From Streptomyces pacificus (GTDB lineage: Bacteria > Actinomycetota > Actinomycetes > Streptomycetales > Streptomycetaceae): a stretch of DNA of 64,000 bases. The first letter of the stretch is position 1, and the number at the start of each line of letters is the position of its first letter. The stretch covers positions 1-64,000 of the forward strand of contig NZ_BLLG01000007.1 in the NCBI RefSeq assembly GCF_011766325.1, read 5' to 3'. The notes below the pieces were generated by a model, which ran no database searches, had not been told where the DNA came from, and saw only the letters and a list, made by a program, of their open reading frames with translations. Of the stretch, positions 25,762 to 35,608 are shown piece after piece. The translations under genes were made by a program, and so were the position numbers.

Positions 25762-26684
25762 GTCTCCGTGCGGTACATCAGGTCCACCTCGTGCGTGGTG
25801 AACCCGAGCCGCTCGTACACCCGCAGGGCCGCCGGGTTGTCGGCGTCGACGTACAGCATGGCCGTGGGCACCCCCTGGGCCGCGAGGTGGCGCAGCCCGA
25901 TCGCGGTCAGGGCCCCGCCGAGGCCGGTGCCCTGGGTGTCGGGGCGGATGCCCAGTACATACACCTCGCCGAGCTGGTCCTCGGCGTGCAGCTTCGTCCA
26001 GTGGAAGCCCACGATCTCGCCGTCGCGCTCGGCGAGGAAGAAGCCCTTGGGGTCGAACCAGGCCTCCTCCTTGCGGTCGTCGAGGTCGCGCTGGGTGATC
26101 GAGCCCTGTTCGGGGTGGTGGGCGAAGGCGGCCGCGTTGACCGCGAGCCAGGCGGTGTCGTCCCGGCCGGGCGCGAAGGCGCGGACCGTGACACCGTCCG
26201 GAAGGGCGGGTTCCGGAATGTCGAGCGGAGCCAACGGGCGGCGCAGCTGCCGCAGTTCACGGAACAGGCTCAGGCCGAGCACCTGGGCGAGATGGCGGGC
26301 CGCGGACTTGCCGCCGTGCGCCCACATCCGCAGCCGCTTGCCGGAGGCGCCGAGCACCGCGTTGCCCAGGGCCCGGCCGTGGCCGCGGCCGCGGTGTGCC
26401 GGGTGGACGACCAGTTCGGCGGCGGGGGCCTCCACCGGGTCGGTGCCTTCCAGTTGCGCGTACCCGCGGAGGTCCCCGGCCACGGTGAGCACGAAGTGCC
26501 GTACGCCCTCGCGCCGGCCGTGGCGCAGATACAGCCGGCCCTGTTCCGAGACGGCCTGGACCCCGTCGGCGTCGGCGGCTGCGGACAGCATGCCGAGTAC
26601 GTCGTCGGCCAGCTCGGGGGTGAGCTCGTCAAGCGTCGTGATCTGCCGGCCGGGCTCGATGGCGGCGGGAGCTGCGTCAGTCAT
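25758..26684 (-). CDS. mshD: Mycothiol synthase
   Basis: A 308-residue tandem-GNAT enzyme that acetylates Cys-GlcN-Ins with acetyl-CoA, the last step of mycothiol synthesis. The first GNAT has LVVHPAHRGRGHGRALG. The second has YVLGIRPDTQGTGLGGALT and ends with AALRVYERLGFTTHEVDLMY, the usual MshD C-terminus. ATG 26684. It is separated from mshA by more than 30 kb of other genes, as is normal in actinomycetes. Confidence 0.96.
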   Translation of the reverse strand: MTDAAPAAIEPGRQITTLDELTPELADDVLGMLSAAADADGVQAVSEQGRLYLRHGRREGVRHFVLTVAGDLRGYAQLEGTDPVEAPAAELVVHPAHRGRGHGRALGNAVLGASGKRLRMWAHGGKSAARHLAQVLGLSLFRELRQLRRPLAPLDIPEPALPDGVTVRAFAPGRDDTAWLAVNAAAFAHHPEQGSITQRDLDDRKEEAWFDPKGFFLAERDGEIVGFHWTKLHAEDQLGEVYVLGIRPDTQGTGLGGALTAIGLRHLAAQGVPTAMLYVDADNPAALRVYERLGFTTHEVDLMYRTET

Positions 26685-26821
26685 ACGACGAGGGTACGGC
26701 GCCCGCCCGAACCCGATCGGATACCAGCTCGTAACCCGCTACCCCCTGTCGCGCTACGCGCGTTGACTCTAGGCTGCCCGGCTGAGGACAGTCATTTCAC
26801 GCTGAACGGACAAGGGGACAG

Positions 26822-28648
26822 ATGTCAGCCACATCGCACCAGAGGCGCCGCCGCATCATCGCGGCCGCCGCCGGACTGACCACTGTCGGCGCACTCGTCG
26901 CCGCGATGCCCGCGGGGGCTCACGACCGCGGCGAGAGGCACGGCCAGGACCACGGATACGGCTACGGCCGCACCGTCGACGTCCAACTGCTGTCCTTCAA
27001 CGACCTGCACGGCAACCTGCAGCCGCCCGCCGGCTCGGCGGGCCGCGTCACCCACGCCGACGAGGACGGCACCACCCACACCATCGACGCGGGCGGCGTC
27101 GAGTACCTCGCCACGCATCTGCGCGAGGCCCGCAAGGGCAACCGCTACTCCATCACGGCCGCCGCCGGCGACATGGTCGGCGCCTCGCCGATGCTCTCCG
27201 GCCTCTTCCACGACGAGCCGACCATCGAGGCGCTGAACAAGCTGAAGCTCGATGTGACCTCGGTCGGCAACCACGAGTTCGACGAGGGTGCCAGGGAGCT
27301 CGCCCGGCTCCAAAACGGCGGCTGCCACCCGGTCGAGGGCTGCTACGAGAAGAAGGCCAACGGCAAGCCGAAGACCTTCCGCGGGGCTGACTTCCCGTAC
27401 CTCGCGGCCAACGTCACCGACGAGAAGTCCGGCCGCCCGCTGCTGGACCCCTACTTCGTCTGGGAGAAGGACGGGGTGAGGATCGGCTTCATCGGCGTCA
27501 CCCTGGAGGGCACCCCGGACATCGTCAGCGCCGAGGGCATCAAGGGCCTGAAGTTCGGCGACGAGATAGAGACGATCAACAAGTACGCCAAGGTGCTCGA
27601 GCGCAAGGGCGTGAAGTCGATCGTCGCGCTGCTGCACGAGGGCGGCGCGCCGGCCTCCGGCTCGTACAACTACGACTGCGACAGCCCCGGCCCGGGCGAC
27701 GGCATCTCCGGCCCGATCGTCGACATCGCCAAGAACGTCAGCCCCCAGGTCGACGCGCTGATCACCGGTCACACCCATCAGGCGTACGCGTGTACGATCC
27801 CGGACCCGTCCGGCACGCCGCGCACGGTCACCTCGGCCGCCTCGTTCGGCAGGCTCTACACGGACACGACGCTCACCTACGACCGCCGCACCGGCGACAT
27901 CGTGCGCACGTCCGTGGCCTCCGCCAACCACGTCGTCACCCGTGACGTGCCCAAGGCCGCGGACATGACGCGGCTGATCGACCGCTGGGACGCGCTGGCC
28001 GCGCCGATCGCCGGCAGGCCGGTCGGCTACATCTCCGCGGACATCGAGAACCCCTCCGGCGCGCCCGAGCGCCCGGCCGGCAACCTGATCGCCGACGCGC
28101 AGCTGGAGGGCATGGCCCCGGCCGACAAGGGCGGCGCGCAGCTCGCGCTGATGAACCCGGGCGGCATCCGCGCCGGCCTGGTCCACCAGGCGTCCGGCAG
28201 CGAGGGCGACGGCGTCGTGACCTACGGCGAGGCGTTCACCGTACAGCCGTTCACCAACATGGTGACGGCGGTCGACCTGACCGGCGCGCAGCTGATCACG
28301 GCTCTGCAGCAGCAGGTCAGCGGCGCCAACCAGGCCGCACCGAAGATCCTCCAGGTGTCGAGCGGCTTCACCTACACCCTGGACATGACGAAGAGCGGCG
28401 CCGACCGGATCGTCACGGACTCGGTGCGGCTGAACGGCGAGCCGATCGACCTGGCCAGGACGTACCGTGTCGCGATGAACGAGTTCCTCGCGGGCGGCGG
28501 CGACGGCTTCGCCGTGCTCAAGGAGCACGGGAACAAGCTGGTGGGCGCGTCCGACCTGGACATGCTCAACGCCTACTTCGCCGCGCACTCCAGCCCGGAC
28601 GCCCCGCTGGCGCCGCCGGCCACGGGCCGGATCACGGTCGTCGAGTGA
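26822..28648 (+). CDS. Secreted 5'-nucleotidase / metallophosphatase
   Basis: A 608-residue exported enzyme. A twin-Arg-like basic N-terminus (RRRRIIAAAAG) and cleavable signal end near AHDRGE. The metallophosphatase domain has FNDLHGN, GNHEFDEG and GHTHQAYAC. A C-terminal 5'-nucleotidase domain binds the nucleotide (NPGGIRAGL, GEAFTVQPFTNM, MNEFLAGGGDGF). It releases phosphate from extracellular nucleotides, fitting the nearby phosphate genes. The start ATG 26822 follows AAGGGGACAG. TTGACT at 26763 could be a -35, but no PHO box is clear. Confidence 0.92.
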   Translation: MSATSHQRRRRIIAAAAGLTTVGALVAAMPAGAHDRGERHGQDHGYGYGRTVDVQLLSFNDLHGNLQPPAGSAGRVTHADEDGTTHTIDAGGVEYLATHLREARKGNRYSITAAAGDMVGASPMLSGLFHDEPTIEALNKLKLDVTSVGNHEFDEGARELARLQNGGCHPVEGCYEKKANGKPKTFRGADFPYLAANVTDEKSGRPLLDPYFVWEKDGVRIGFIGVTLEGTPDIVSAEGIKGLKFGDEIETINKYAKVLERKGVKSIVALLHEGGAPASGSYNYDCDSPGPGDGISGPIVDIAKNVSPQVDALITGHTHQAYACTIPDPSGTPRTVTSAASFGRLYTDTTLTYDRRTGDIVRTSVASANHVVTRDVPKAADMTRLIDRWDALAAPIAGRPVGYISADIENPSGAPERPAGNLIADAQLEGMAPADKGGAQLALMNPGGIRAGLVHQASGSEGDGVVTYGEAFTVQPFTNMVTAVDLTGAQLITALQQQVSGANQAAPKILQVSSGFTYTLDMTKSGADRIVTDSVRLNGEPIDLARTYRVAMNEFLAGGGDGFAVLKEHGNKLVGASDLDMLNAYFAAHSSPDAPLAPPATGRITVVE

Positions 28649-28668
28649 CCTGCTGAGCCGGGCGAAGG

Positions 28669-28703
28669 CAGGGGGCGGCGGACCGCGGGTCCGCCGCCCC
28701 CTG
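28669..28703. terminator. Strong bidirectional hairpin after the 5'-nucleotidase gene
   Basis: CAGGGGGCGGCGGACC, loop GCG, then its perfect complement (28688-28703): 16 base pairs. It lies 20 bases past the stop, in the convergent gap before the sensor kinase gene. Confidence 0.85.
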
Positions 28704-28752
28704 CCGTACTCCCCGCGGTCTCCGCCGGCCGGCCTCCCGGTGGCTTTCCGAT

Positions 28753-28859
28753 CCGCCGGTTCGCCTTCCGCCGGGTGTTCGGGCCGCCGGTTCGCCTTCC
28801 GCCGGGTGTTCGGGCCGCCGGTTCGCCTCCCGCCGGCGTTCCGGCCGCCGGTTCGCCGG
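28753..28859. repeat. 31-bp tandem repeat, about 3.5 copies
   Basis: Units start at 28753, 28784 and 28815 with a partial copy at 28845. The first two are identical and the third is diverged. All carry CCGCCGGTTCGCC. Noncoding, between the terminator and the end of the sensor kinase gene. Confidence 0.9.
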
Positions 28860-28921
28860 TTTCCCCGCGGCTCCTGTCAGGGCCCGTCGCTTCGCGCGGT
28901 CCCCGTACCGCGAACACCCGG

Positions 28922-30394
28922 TCAGGGCCGGTCGGAGCCCGCATCCGGCACGACCGACCGCACCTCCGGCGAGACGTCCGGCACTTCCGGCGAGACGTCC
29001 GGCGCCCCCGGCGGAGGGGTCGGCGCCCCCGGCAGCCGGATCACCGCCACGGTGCCGCCGCCCTCCGCCGGACGCAGCTCCACCTCCCCGCCCGCCTGCC
29101 GCACGGTTCTGGCCACGATCGACAGCCCCAGTCCCGAGCCGGGCAGCGCACGGGCCGACGGCGAGCGCCAGAACCGCTCGAAGACATGGGGGAGTTCCTC
29201 CGGCGGCACCCCGGGGCCGTGATCGCGCACCGTCAGCACCCCGCGGTCGAGCCCCACCTCGACCGTCCCGCGCCGCGGCGAGAACTTCACCGCGTTGTCC
29301 AGCACGTTCACGACGGCCCGCTCCAGAGCCGCGGGCTCGGCCCGCACGTACCAGGGCCGCAGCCCGGCCTCCATCCTGAGCTCGGGGCCGCGCAGCCGCG
29401 CCCGCTCCAGCGCGCTCCGGGTGATCTCGTGCAGCGCGACGACCCGGACTTGGCCGGGCGCCGCGCTGTCCGGCCGGGACAGCTCCTGGAGATCGCCGAT
29501 CAGCGCGGCGAGCTCGGACATCTGCGCCCGCACGGAGGCCAGCAGCGCCGTCCGGTCCCCCGGCGGCAGGGCCCGGCCGGTCTGCTCGCTGCGGACCAGC
29601 AGGTCGATGTTCGTCCGCAGCGAGGTCAGCGGGGTGCGCAGCTCGTGGCCGGCGTCCGCGATGAGCTGCGCCTGCCGGTCCCGGGAGGACGCCAGCGCCG
29701 CGGTCATCTGGTTGAAGGAGCGCGAGAGCCGTGCGATCTCGTCCTCGCCCTCCACCGGGATCCGCACGGTCAGGTCCTCGGTGCGGGCCACGTGCTCGAC
29801 GGCGTCGGTGAGCCGGTCGACGGGCTTCAGACCGGTGCGGGCGACCCACAGGCCGGCGGCACCGGCGGCGACGACCCCGGCGCCGGCGAGGAAGGTGAGG
29901 AGGAGGGCGAGGCGGCTCAGGGCGGTGTCGATCTCGTTGAGGGGCCGGGCGACCATGACGGCGACCTGCTGGCCCCGCACCGGCCGGGACACGGTGTGGA
30001 CCCGCACCTCGTCGCCGTCGTCCGTGACGCTGCCGTGCAGTGCGTCCTTCCGCAGCCCCTGCGCCACGGCGAGGTCGTCGGGCTTCACCTTCACCGGCTC
30101 CGTGTACGGGGTGGCGCACCGGGTGCCGTCGGGGAGGAGGACCTGGACGTACGCGAAGGCCCGCGCGTCGTCGGTTGTCCTCGCAGGTGTTGTCCCGCAC
30201 GCGGCCAGCGCGGTCGCGACCGAGTCGGGCGGCGCACTGGTGTTGCGCAGCGAGTTGTCGAGTTCGTCGCGCAGCTGCGCCCGTGCCAGCAGCCAGCAGG
30301 CGACGGCGACCGCGGCGACCGCGGCCGCCACGGCGGTCGCCGTCAGCAGCGCCAGTCGTGACCGCAGCGGCAGGGCGCGGAATCTGCGGATCAC
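28922..30394 (-). CDS. Sensor histidine kinase (MprB-like)
   Basis: A 490-residue membrane kinase. TM1 is about 13-36, an extracytoplasmic sensor is about 40-160, TM2 is about 165-187, and HAMP is about 188-240. The H-box is [14 protein letters not shown], the N-box is [13 protein letters not shown], and the G-boxes are DHGPGVP and GSGLGLSI. The C-terminal 40 residues are Pro/Glu repeats of [16 protein letters not shown] type. GTG 30394 overlaps the regulator stop by four bases. Third gene of the HtrA-regulator-kinase operon, the order expected of an envelope-stress circuit. Confidence 0.92.
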   Translation of the reverse strand: MIRRFRALPLRSRLALLTATAVAAAVAAVAVACWLLARAQLRDELDNSLRNTSAPPDSVATALAACGTTPARTTDDARAFAYVQVLLPDGTRCATPYTEPVKVKPDDLAVAQGLRKDALHGSVTDDGDEVRVHTVSRPVRGQQVAVMVARPLNEIDTALSRLALLLTFLAGAGVVAAGAAGLWVARTGLKPVDRLTDAVEHVARTEDLTVRIPVEGEDEIARLSRSFNQMTAALASSRDRQAQLIADAGHELRTPLTSLRTNIDLLVRSEQTGRALPPGDRTALLASVRAQMSELAALIGDLQELSRPDSAAPGQVRVVALHEITRSALERARLRGPELRMEAGLRPWYVRAEPAALERAVVNVLDNAVKFSPRRGTVEVGLDRGVLTVRDHGPGVPPEELPHVFERFWRSPSARALPGSGLGLSIVARTVRQAGGEVELRPAEGGGTVAVIRLPGAPTPPPGAPDVSPEVPDVSPEVRSVVPDAGSDRP

Positions 30395-31119
30395 TCCGGC
30401 GAACCCTCCCGCAGTGCGTAGCCCACTCCCCGGACGGTGTGGACCAGCCGCGGCTCCCCGCCCGCCTCGGTCTTGCGGCGCAGATACATCACATAGACGT
30501 CAAGTGAGTTGGAGCTCGGCTCGAAGTCGAAGCCCCAGACGGTCTTGAGGATCTGCTCGCGGGTCAGTACCTGCCTCGGGTGCGCCAGGAACAGCTCCAG
30601 CAGGGTGAACTCGGTACGGGTCAGCCCGACCCGGCGCGCGCCGCGGGTGACCTCGCGGGTGACCAGGTCCATCCGGAGGTCGGCGAACGACAGCACCTCG
30701 CCGGGGTCCCCGCCGCCGGGCCCGGCGGCCGCATACGAACTGCGCCGCAGCAGTGCCCTGATCCGCGCCAGCAGCTCGTCCAGCTCGAACGGCTTCACCA
30801 GGTAGTCGTCGGCCCCGGCGTCGAGGCCGGTGACGCGGTCGCCGACGGTGTCCCGGGCGGTCAGCATCAGGATCGGCAGGGTGGAGCCGGCCGACCGCAG
30901 CCTGCGCGCCGCGGTCAGTCCGTCCATGCGCGGCATCTGGACGTCCAGGACGACCAGGTCCGGCCGGCAGGACTCCACCTTGGCGAGCGCATCGGCGCCG
31001 TCGACGGCGATATCGGCGGTGTACCCCTCGAAGGCGAGGCTGCGCTGGAGCGCCTCGCGTACTGCGGGCTCGTCGTCGACGACGAGGATGCGCCCGCCGT
31101 CGTCCGGTGTGGAGGTCAT
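30391..31119 (-). CDS. OmpR/PhoB-family response regulator (MprA-like)
   Basis: A 242-residue regulator. The receiver has DDE near residue 15, the phospho-acceptor Asp in [13 protein letters not shown] and Lys in DYLVKPF. The winged-helix domain has [21 protein letters not shown] and [14 protein letters not shown]. It should bind direct repeats and activate its own operon. The start is 20 bases after the protease stop. Confidence 0.94.
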   Translation of the reverse strand: MTSTPDDGGRILVVDDEPAVREALQRSLAFEGYTADIAVDGADALAKVESCRPDLVVLDVQMPRMDGLTAARRLRSAGSTLPILMLTARDTVGDRVTGLDAGADDYLVKPFELDELLARIRALLRRSSYAAAGPGGGDPGEVLSFADLRMDLVTREVTRGARRVGLTRTEFTLLELFLAHPRQVLTREQILKTVWGFDFEPSSNSLDVYVMYLRRKTEAGGEPRLVHTVRGVGYALREGSPE

Positions 31120-31139
31120 GGCCCCAGCGTCGCACGCTC

Positions 31140-32291
31140 TCAGGCGTCGCCGCCCGCGCGGAGGGTGTCCAGGTCGGCCTTGACGGTGTCGATGGGGATG
31201 GCGAACCCGAGACCGACGCTGCCCGCGGTCGAACCGGTTGCGGAACTGGGCGAGTACATGGCGGAGTTGATGCCGATGATCTCACCGTTCATGTTGATCA
31301 GCGCGCCGCCGGAGTTGCCCGGGTTGAGCGAGGCGTCGGTCTGGATGGCCTTGTAGGTGGTCTTGGTGTCGCCGGTGTCGCCGTTGAACTGCCGGCCGCC
31401 GAACTCGAAGGGCCAGATCTCCCGCGGGCTCTGCCGCCCCTGCCCTTGCCCCGCGCCGCCGGCGTCCCCCTCGTCCTTGGCGACGGTCACGTCCCGGTCG
31501 AGGGCCGAGACGATGCCGCTGGTCACGGTACCGGTGAGGCCCTCGGGGGAGCCGATCGCGACGACCTCGTCGCCGACCTCCACACTGCTCGAGTCGCCGA
31601 GGGTGGCCGCTGTCAGGCCCTCGGCCCCCTGCACCTCGATCAGCGCCAGATCCTTGTCGGGGTCGGTACCGACGACGTCCGCGGTGTACGTGCTGCCGTC
31701 GCTGAGTGTGACCTTGACCGTGTCGGCTCCGGCGACCACGTGGTTGTTGGTCACGATCTCGCCGTCCGAGGTGATGATCACGCCCGAGCCGGTGGACTCG
31801 CCCGCGCCGGACGTGGCGTTGATCTCCACGATGCTGGGGGAGACGGCCTGTGCGACACCCGCGACGGTGCCCTTGGCGCTCTGGGACACCGTCGTTCCGT
31901 TGACGGCCGCTGAGGCTGCGGTCGCGGTCGTGGTGGTGAACTGCTCCACGAGCGCCGCGGCCCCGCCGCCGACGGCAGCGGCCGCGATGGCCACGGCCGC
32001 GATCAGCGCGACGGGCCGCTTGGCGCGGGCCCGGTGGCCGGTGGCTGCGGACGCCTCGGGGGCGTGCGGTGGCGGCGGTGGGTACGTCCCGTCGCCGGGG
32101 TCCGGGTACGGGTACGGGTACGGGGAGGCGGGCGGGTACGCGTCCCCGTACCCGTCCCCGTGCGCTTGTGCCGGCGCTTGAGCCTGCGCTTGTGCCTGCG
32201 CTTGCGAGGGAGCGTGCGGGTCCGAGTGCGGGTACGCGGGGCCGGAGGGGGTGCCGTCGTCGCCGCTGCGGTGGTGGTGGTGGTCCGTCAT
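31140..32291 (-). CDS. HtrA/DegP-like membrane-anchored serine protease without PDZ domain
   Basis: A 383-residue protease. The cytoplasmic N-terminus is low-complexity (HHHH near residue 3, Gln-Ala and Pro-Tyr repeats), with one membrane helix near 92-115. The S1C protease domain has the triad His in TNNHVV, Asp in KDLALIE and Ser in NPGNSGGAL. The protein ends soon after the protease fold, so the PDZ domain usual in HtrA is missing. ATG 32291 starts the family-like sequence MTDHHHHR. First gene of the operon with the response regulator and kinase, comparable to mycobacterial MprAB/PepD partners. Confidence 0.9.
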   Translation of the reverse strand: MTDHHHHRSGDDGTPSGPAYPHSDPHAPSQAQAQAQAQAPAQAHGDGYGDAYPPASPYPYPYPDPGDGTYPPPPPHAPEASAATGHRARAKRPVALIAAVAIAAAAVGGGAAALVEQFTTTTATAASAAVNGTTVSQSAKGTVAGVAQAVSPSIVEINATSGAGESTGSGVIITSDGEIVTNNHVVAGADTVKVTLSDGSTYTADVVGTDPDKDLALIEVQGAEGLTAATLGDSSSVEVGDEVVAIGSPEGLTGTVTSGIVSALDRDVTVAKDEGDAGGAGQGQGRQSPREIWPFEFGGRQFNGDTGDTKTTYKAIQTDASLNPGNSGGALINMNGEIIGINSAMYSPSSATGSTAGSVGLGFAIPIDTVKADLDTLRAGGDA

Positions 32292-32686
32292 ATGACGACT
32301 GTCGGGCCCGTACATGAAAGAGCGCTGAGGACGCCCTGAGAAGCCCGACAGAAGCGTGTATGCGCCATGTAAAATCGACGTCCCCGCGGTCCCGAAGTCC
32401 CCTGCGGGACAATCCGTGGCCCGGCCCCGTAGGCCCTGCCCGCCCTTGCCAGGGCTGCGTGCCGCCCCTGCGGGGCATCGGCGGCGCCCGGGGGCCGGGG
32501 GTCCCGCTCGCGCGGCCCGGGTGTCCGTGCCCATCCGGTGCGGGTGTCCGTGCGGCGCGGCCCGGGTGTCCGCACTCGTCCGGCCCGGCGGCCCGTGCCC
32601 GCCCGGTTCGGGTGCCCGTGCCCTCCGGTCGGCCGCTTCGGGTGCCCGTGCCCTCCGGTCGCCCGGAAGGCCCCCCTCGCCTCGGG
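32292..32686. other. Region between the protease and LacI-type genes
   Basis: 395 bases. It holds direct CTGAG repeats near the protease start. A GC-rich part (32500-32680) has two copies of a 27-base segment containing TTCGGGTGCCCGTGCCCTCC. No gene. Confidence 0.6.
32325..32340. promoter_or_regulatory. Candidate response-regulator site upstream of the protease operon
   Basis: CTGAG at 32325-32329 and again at 32336-32340, 11 bases apart (CTCAG-N6-CTCAG on the coding strand). The second copy begins 45 bases before the ATG. OmpR-family regulators bind direct repeats with this spacing. Confidence 0.45.
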
Positions 32687-33712
32687 TCAGCCGTCGCAGC
32701 CGCAGGAGCGGCGCACGATCAGCGCCGAGGGGAACAGCCTGACCCGCTCCCGCCGCGATCCGACCACCCGCAGACCGTCGTCCAGCACCAGGTCGACCGC
32801 CGCGCGGGCCATCGCCGGCCGGTCGGATGCGATCGTCGTCAGCGGCGGATCGGTCAGCGCGGCCTCCTTGACGTCGTCGAAGCCCGCCACGGCGAGTTCA
32901 CCGGGAACGTCGATCCGCAGCTCCCGGGCCGCCCTCAGCACCCCGATCGCCTGGTCGTCCGTCGCGCAGAAGATCGCCGGAGGCCGCTGGGCGCCCGACA
33001 GCAGCTCCAGGGCCAGGCGATAGGCGTCGTACCGGTTGTACGGCGCCGAGAACAGACGGCCCTCCGTGGACCGCCCGGACTCCAGCATCGCCCGCCGCCA
33101 GCCCTCGACGTGGTCGGCCACCGGGTCGCCCACCGACGGGGTCTCCTCGACCCCGCCGAGGCACGCCACATACGGGTGACCGTGCTCCAGCAGATGCCGC
33201 GTGGCGAGCTGCGCACCGCCGATGTCGTCCGTCACGACGGCGACGTCGTCGATCGCTTCGGGGCGTTCGTGGAGCAGCACCACACGGGCGTCCCAGGCCT
33301 CGATCTCCGCCGCGGCCCGGTCGCTCGGGCCCTGGCTGACCAGGATCAGCCCGGCGACCCGCATACCGAGAAAGGCCCGCAGATAGTGGACCTCGCGCTC
33401 GTCGCGGTAGTCCGAGTTGCCGACCAGGACCATCTTTCCGCGGTCGGCCGCGGCCCGCTCCACCGCGTGGGCCATCTCCGCGAAGAACGGCTGCCTGGCG
33501 TCCGGCACGATCATGCCTATGAGGTCGGTGCGCCGGGAGGCCATCGCCTGCGCCACCCGGTCGGGCCGGTAGCCCAGCTCCTTGATCGCGGCGAGTACCC
33601 GCTCGCGCGTGGCCGGTGCGACCGGCCGGGGTCCGTTGTTGATGACATAGCTGACGACCGCGGTCGAAGTACCCGCCAGTCGCGCCACATCGTCCCGCGT
33701 CACCTTGGCCAC
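32687..33712 (-). CDS. LacI-family transcriptional regulator
   Basis: A 341-residue regulator. The N-terminal helix-turn-helix [20 protein letters not shown] and hinge ([15 protein letters not shown]) are followed by a periplasmic-binding-protein-like domain starting [14 protein letters not shown]. It ends RRSCGCDG; a Cys-x-Cys tail is unusual and could be redox- or metal-sensitive (inference). GTG 33712. No sugar gene is adjacent, so the ligand is unknown. Confidence 0.9.
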   Translation of the reverse strand: MAKVTRDDVARLAGTSTAVVSYVINNGPRPVAPATRERVLAAIKELGYRPDRVAQAMASRRTDLIGMIVPDARQPFFAEMAHAVERAAADRGKMVLVGNSDYRDEREVHYLRAFLGMRVAGLILVSQGPSDRAAAEIEAWDARVVLLHERPEAIDDVAVVTDDIGGAQLATRHLLEHGHPYVACLGGVEETPSVGDPVADHVEGWRRAMLESGRSTEGRLFSAPYNRYDAYRLALELLSGAQRPPAIFCATDDQAIGVLRAARELRIDVPGELAVAGFDDVKEAALTDPPLTTIASDRPAMARAAVDLVLDDGLRVVGSRRERVRLFPSALIVRRSCGCDG

Positions 33713-33795
33713 GCGCGCAGTCTACGCGTGGTGACCTACCTCCGGGCAGGGCGTACGGCGGCTTCGACACCCCCGGCCGCGCCCCCGTCCGCGTC

Positions 33796-33855
33796 GTCGG
33801 TCACGCCCTCGGTCACGCCGTCGGTCACGCCGTCGGTCACGCCGTCGGTCACGCC
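33796..33855. repeat. 12-bp tandem repeat, five copies, at the glnR 3' end
   Basis: Five units of GTCGGTCACGCC (second unit CTCGGTCACGCC), overlapping the glnR stop at 33849-33851. Each contains GTCAC. Confidence 0.9.
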
Positions 33856-34622
33856 TCGATCACGTCGGCGCTCGGGGCGGTGGATCCGGCCGGCGCCCGC
33901 TTCGCCTTCGCGGCGGCCGCCCCCTCCGCCGGGCGCTCGGCCTTCTCCGGCTTCTCGGGGCTGACGAAGCGGTAGCCCACGTTGCGCACGGTCCCGATGA
34001 GGGACTCGTGCTCGGGGCCGAGCTTGGCGCGCAGCCGCCGCACATGCACGTCGACCGTGCGCGTGCCGCCGAAGTAGTCGTAGCCCCAGACCTCCTGGAG
34101 CAGCTGGGCCCGGGTGAAGACCCGGCCGGGGTGCTGGGCCAGGTACTTCAGCAGTTCGAACTCCTTGAAGGTCAGGTCCAGGACCCTGCCCTTCAGCTTC
34201 GCGCTGTACGTCGCCTCGTCGACGGACAGATCACCGTTGCGGATCTCCAGGGGGGAGTCGTCGGATGTGAGCTGCCGGCGGCCCGTCGCCAGCCGCAGCC
34301 GGGCCTCCACCTCGGCGGGCCCGGCGGTGTCCAGCAGCACGTCGTCGATGCCCCAGTCGGCGGTGACGGCCGCGAGACCGCCCTCCGTGACGACGAGGAT
34401 CAGCGGGCAGCCGGGCCCGGTGGAGCGGAGCAGCTGGCAGAGGCTGCGCACCTGGGGCAGGTCCCGCCGCCCGTCGACCAGGATCACGTCGGCGCCCGGG
34501 GTGTCGACGAGGGCCGGGCCCTCCGCAGGGGCGACCCGCACGTTGTGGAGCAGGAGGCCGAGTGCGGGAAGCACCTCCGTGGACGGCTGGAGGGCGTTGG
34601 TGAGGAGCAGCAGGGAACTCAT
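33849..34622 (-). CDS. glnR: Global nitrogen regulator GlnR
   Basis: A 257-residue OmpR-type orphan regulator that controls glnA, amtB and other nitrogen genes. It begins [17 protein letters not shown], and the winged helix [20 protein letters not shown] and [20 protein letters not shown] are typical of GlnR. The C-terminal tail is Ala/Glu/Lys-rich and variable. ATG 34622 is chosen because upstream in-frame sequence is Arg-rich and unconserved. No cognate kinase is present, as is usual. Confidence 0.96.
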   Translation of the reverse strand: MSSLLLLTNALQPSTEVLPALGLLLHNVRVAPAEGPALVDTPGADVILVDGRRDLPQVRSLCQLLRSTGPGCPLILVVTEGGLAAVTADWGIDDVLLDTAGPAEVEARLRLATGRRQLTSDDSPLEIRNGDLSVDEATYSAKLKGRVLDLTFKEFELLKYLAQHPGRVFTRAQLLQEVWGYDYFGGTRTVDVHVRRLRAKLGPEHESLIGTVRNVGYRFVSPEKPEKAERPAEGAAAAKAKRAPAGSTAPSADVIEA

Positions 34623-35343
34623 CGCGCCCCACCTGCCCCGGCCGCCGCCCCTGTCCGGGTGGTCGTTGGTCGGTCGTGCACGGTTCGCTCGCCCATGACG
34701 TCGGTTCCTCCTCGTCCCTGCGAGAGGGGGTCCCCGCGACACCCGAAGGCCGCGCGGGGACTGTGCGGCACCTGCTTCTTGCCCGGTCGCGGCCTCCCGC
34801 GCCCAGGGGTTCCGCGATCGCCTCGTTCACCTGTCTGTAACAACGGCCTGCAAACACAAAAGGACCCGGGGGCTGCGTCGCCCGGATCCTCTGCCCAGCA
34901 GAATAGCCCACATGACCGCCGGGTCGGAGGGCCGATTCCACCGTGTGGATGTTTCCTCGATCACCCCGGGATCGGTGCGCGCAACTTCGAGGACCTTCGA
35001 CGGGGTGTGCGTCGGGGCCCGCCAGGAGCCCCGCGCGGCCGGGTACGAGGGGAGCCGGGGCGCCGTCCGGTGGGCCGGTTCGGCGGGTTCGACCGGTTCG
35101 GTGGGTTCGGCGGGTTCAACCGGTTCGGTGGGGCGGGTGAGTGCGGTGGGGCCGGTGAGCTTGGTGGGGTCGACAGGGCCGGTGCGGGTGGCGCGTCGGG
35201 TGGGGTCGGCGGGGCCAGTGCGGGAACACGGCCGGCGACGCGCTGCTTGAGCGCCTCGGGGACTGGCCCGTCCGCGCATAGCCCATGATGGGCAGTCGAT
35301 GAGCGGACAGACGGAAGAAGACGACGGGGAGAGGAGTGCCGCG
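34623..35343. other. Long region between glnR and the MoaD-like gene
   Basis: 721 bases. 34623-34850 is the glnR leader and promoter region; TTACAGACAGGTGAAC occurs on the minus strand near 34830. A terminator-like hairpin lies at 34857-34890. 34912-35250 has an open frame (start MTAGSEGRFHRVDVSS) that soon becomes Gly/Ser/Val repeats from GGTTCGG-type DNA repeats at 35085-35145. I do not call it a gene. Confidence 0.5.
34857..34890 (-). terminator. Terminator-like hairpin upstream of glnR
   Basis: On the minus strand: AGGATCCGGG, 10-base loop, CCCGGGTCCT, then a short T run. The stem is 10 bp with one mismatch. It would stop minus-strand transcription before glnR, although no gene is annotated upstream on that strand. 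Confidence 0.5.
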
Positions 35344-35598
35344 ATGGCAGCGGGGACCATCCGCTACTGGGCTGCGGCCAAGGCCGCAGCCGGGGTGGCC
35401 GAGGAGCCGTACGCCGCGGAGAACCTTGCCGAGGCGCTGGAGGCCGTCCGTGAGAGGCATCCGGGCGAACTCGTCCGGGTACTCAGGCGGTGCTCCTTCC
35501 TCGTCGACGGCGCGCCCGTGGGGACCCGCGGGCATGAGACCGTACGGCTGGCCGAGGGCGGCACGGTCGAGGTGCTCCCGCCGTTCGCAGGAGGGTGA
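35344..35598 (+). CDS. MoaD/ThiS-family sulfur-carrier protein
   Basis: An 84-residue beta-grasp protein ending in Gly-Gly (VEVLPPFAGG), the feature by which ThiS/MoaD/CysO proteins are thiocarboxylated. ATG 35344 is preceded by GAGAGGAG. No moaE or cofactor gene is adjacent. The nearby sulfurtransferase could be its sulfur source (inference). It is followed after 10 bases by a membrane protein gene. Confidence 0.85.
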   Translation: MAAGTIRYWAAAKAAAGVAEEPYAAENLAEALEAVRERHPGELVRVLRRCSFLVDGAPVGTRGHETVRLAEGGTVEVLPPFAGG

Positions 35599-35608
35599 AC
35601 CGCAGAGC

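Noticed and set aside
26825..28588. Minus-strand open frame covering the 5'-nucleotidase
   Set aside because: Shadow of a clear metallophosphatase gene with all its motifs.
32270..32291. HHHH near the protease N-terminus as an engineered tag
   Set aside because: Surrounding sequence is native low complexity and there is no vector sequence.
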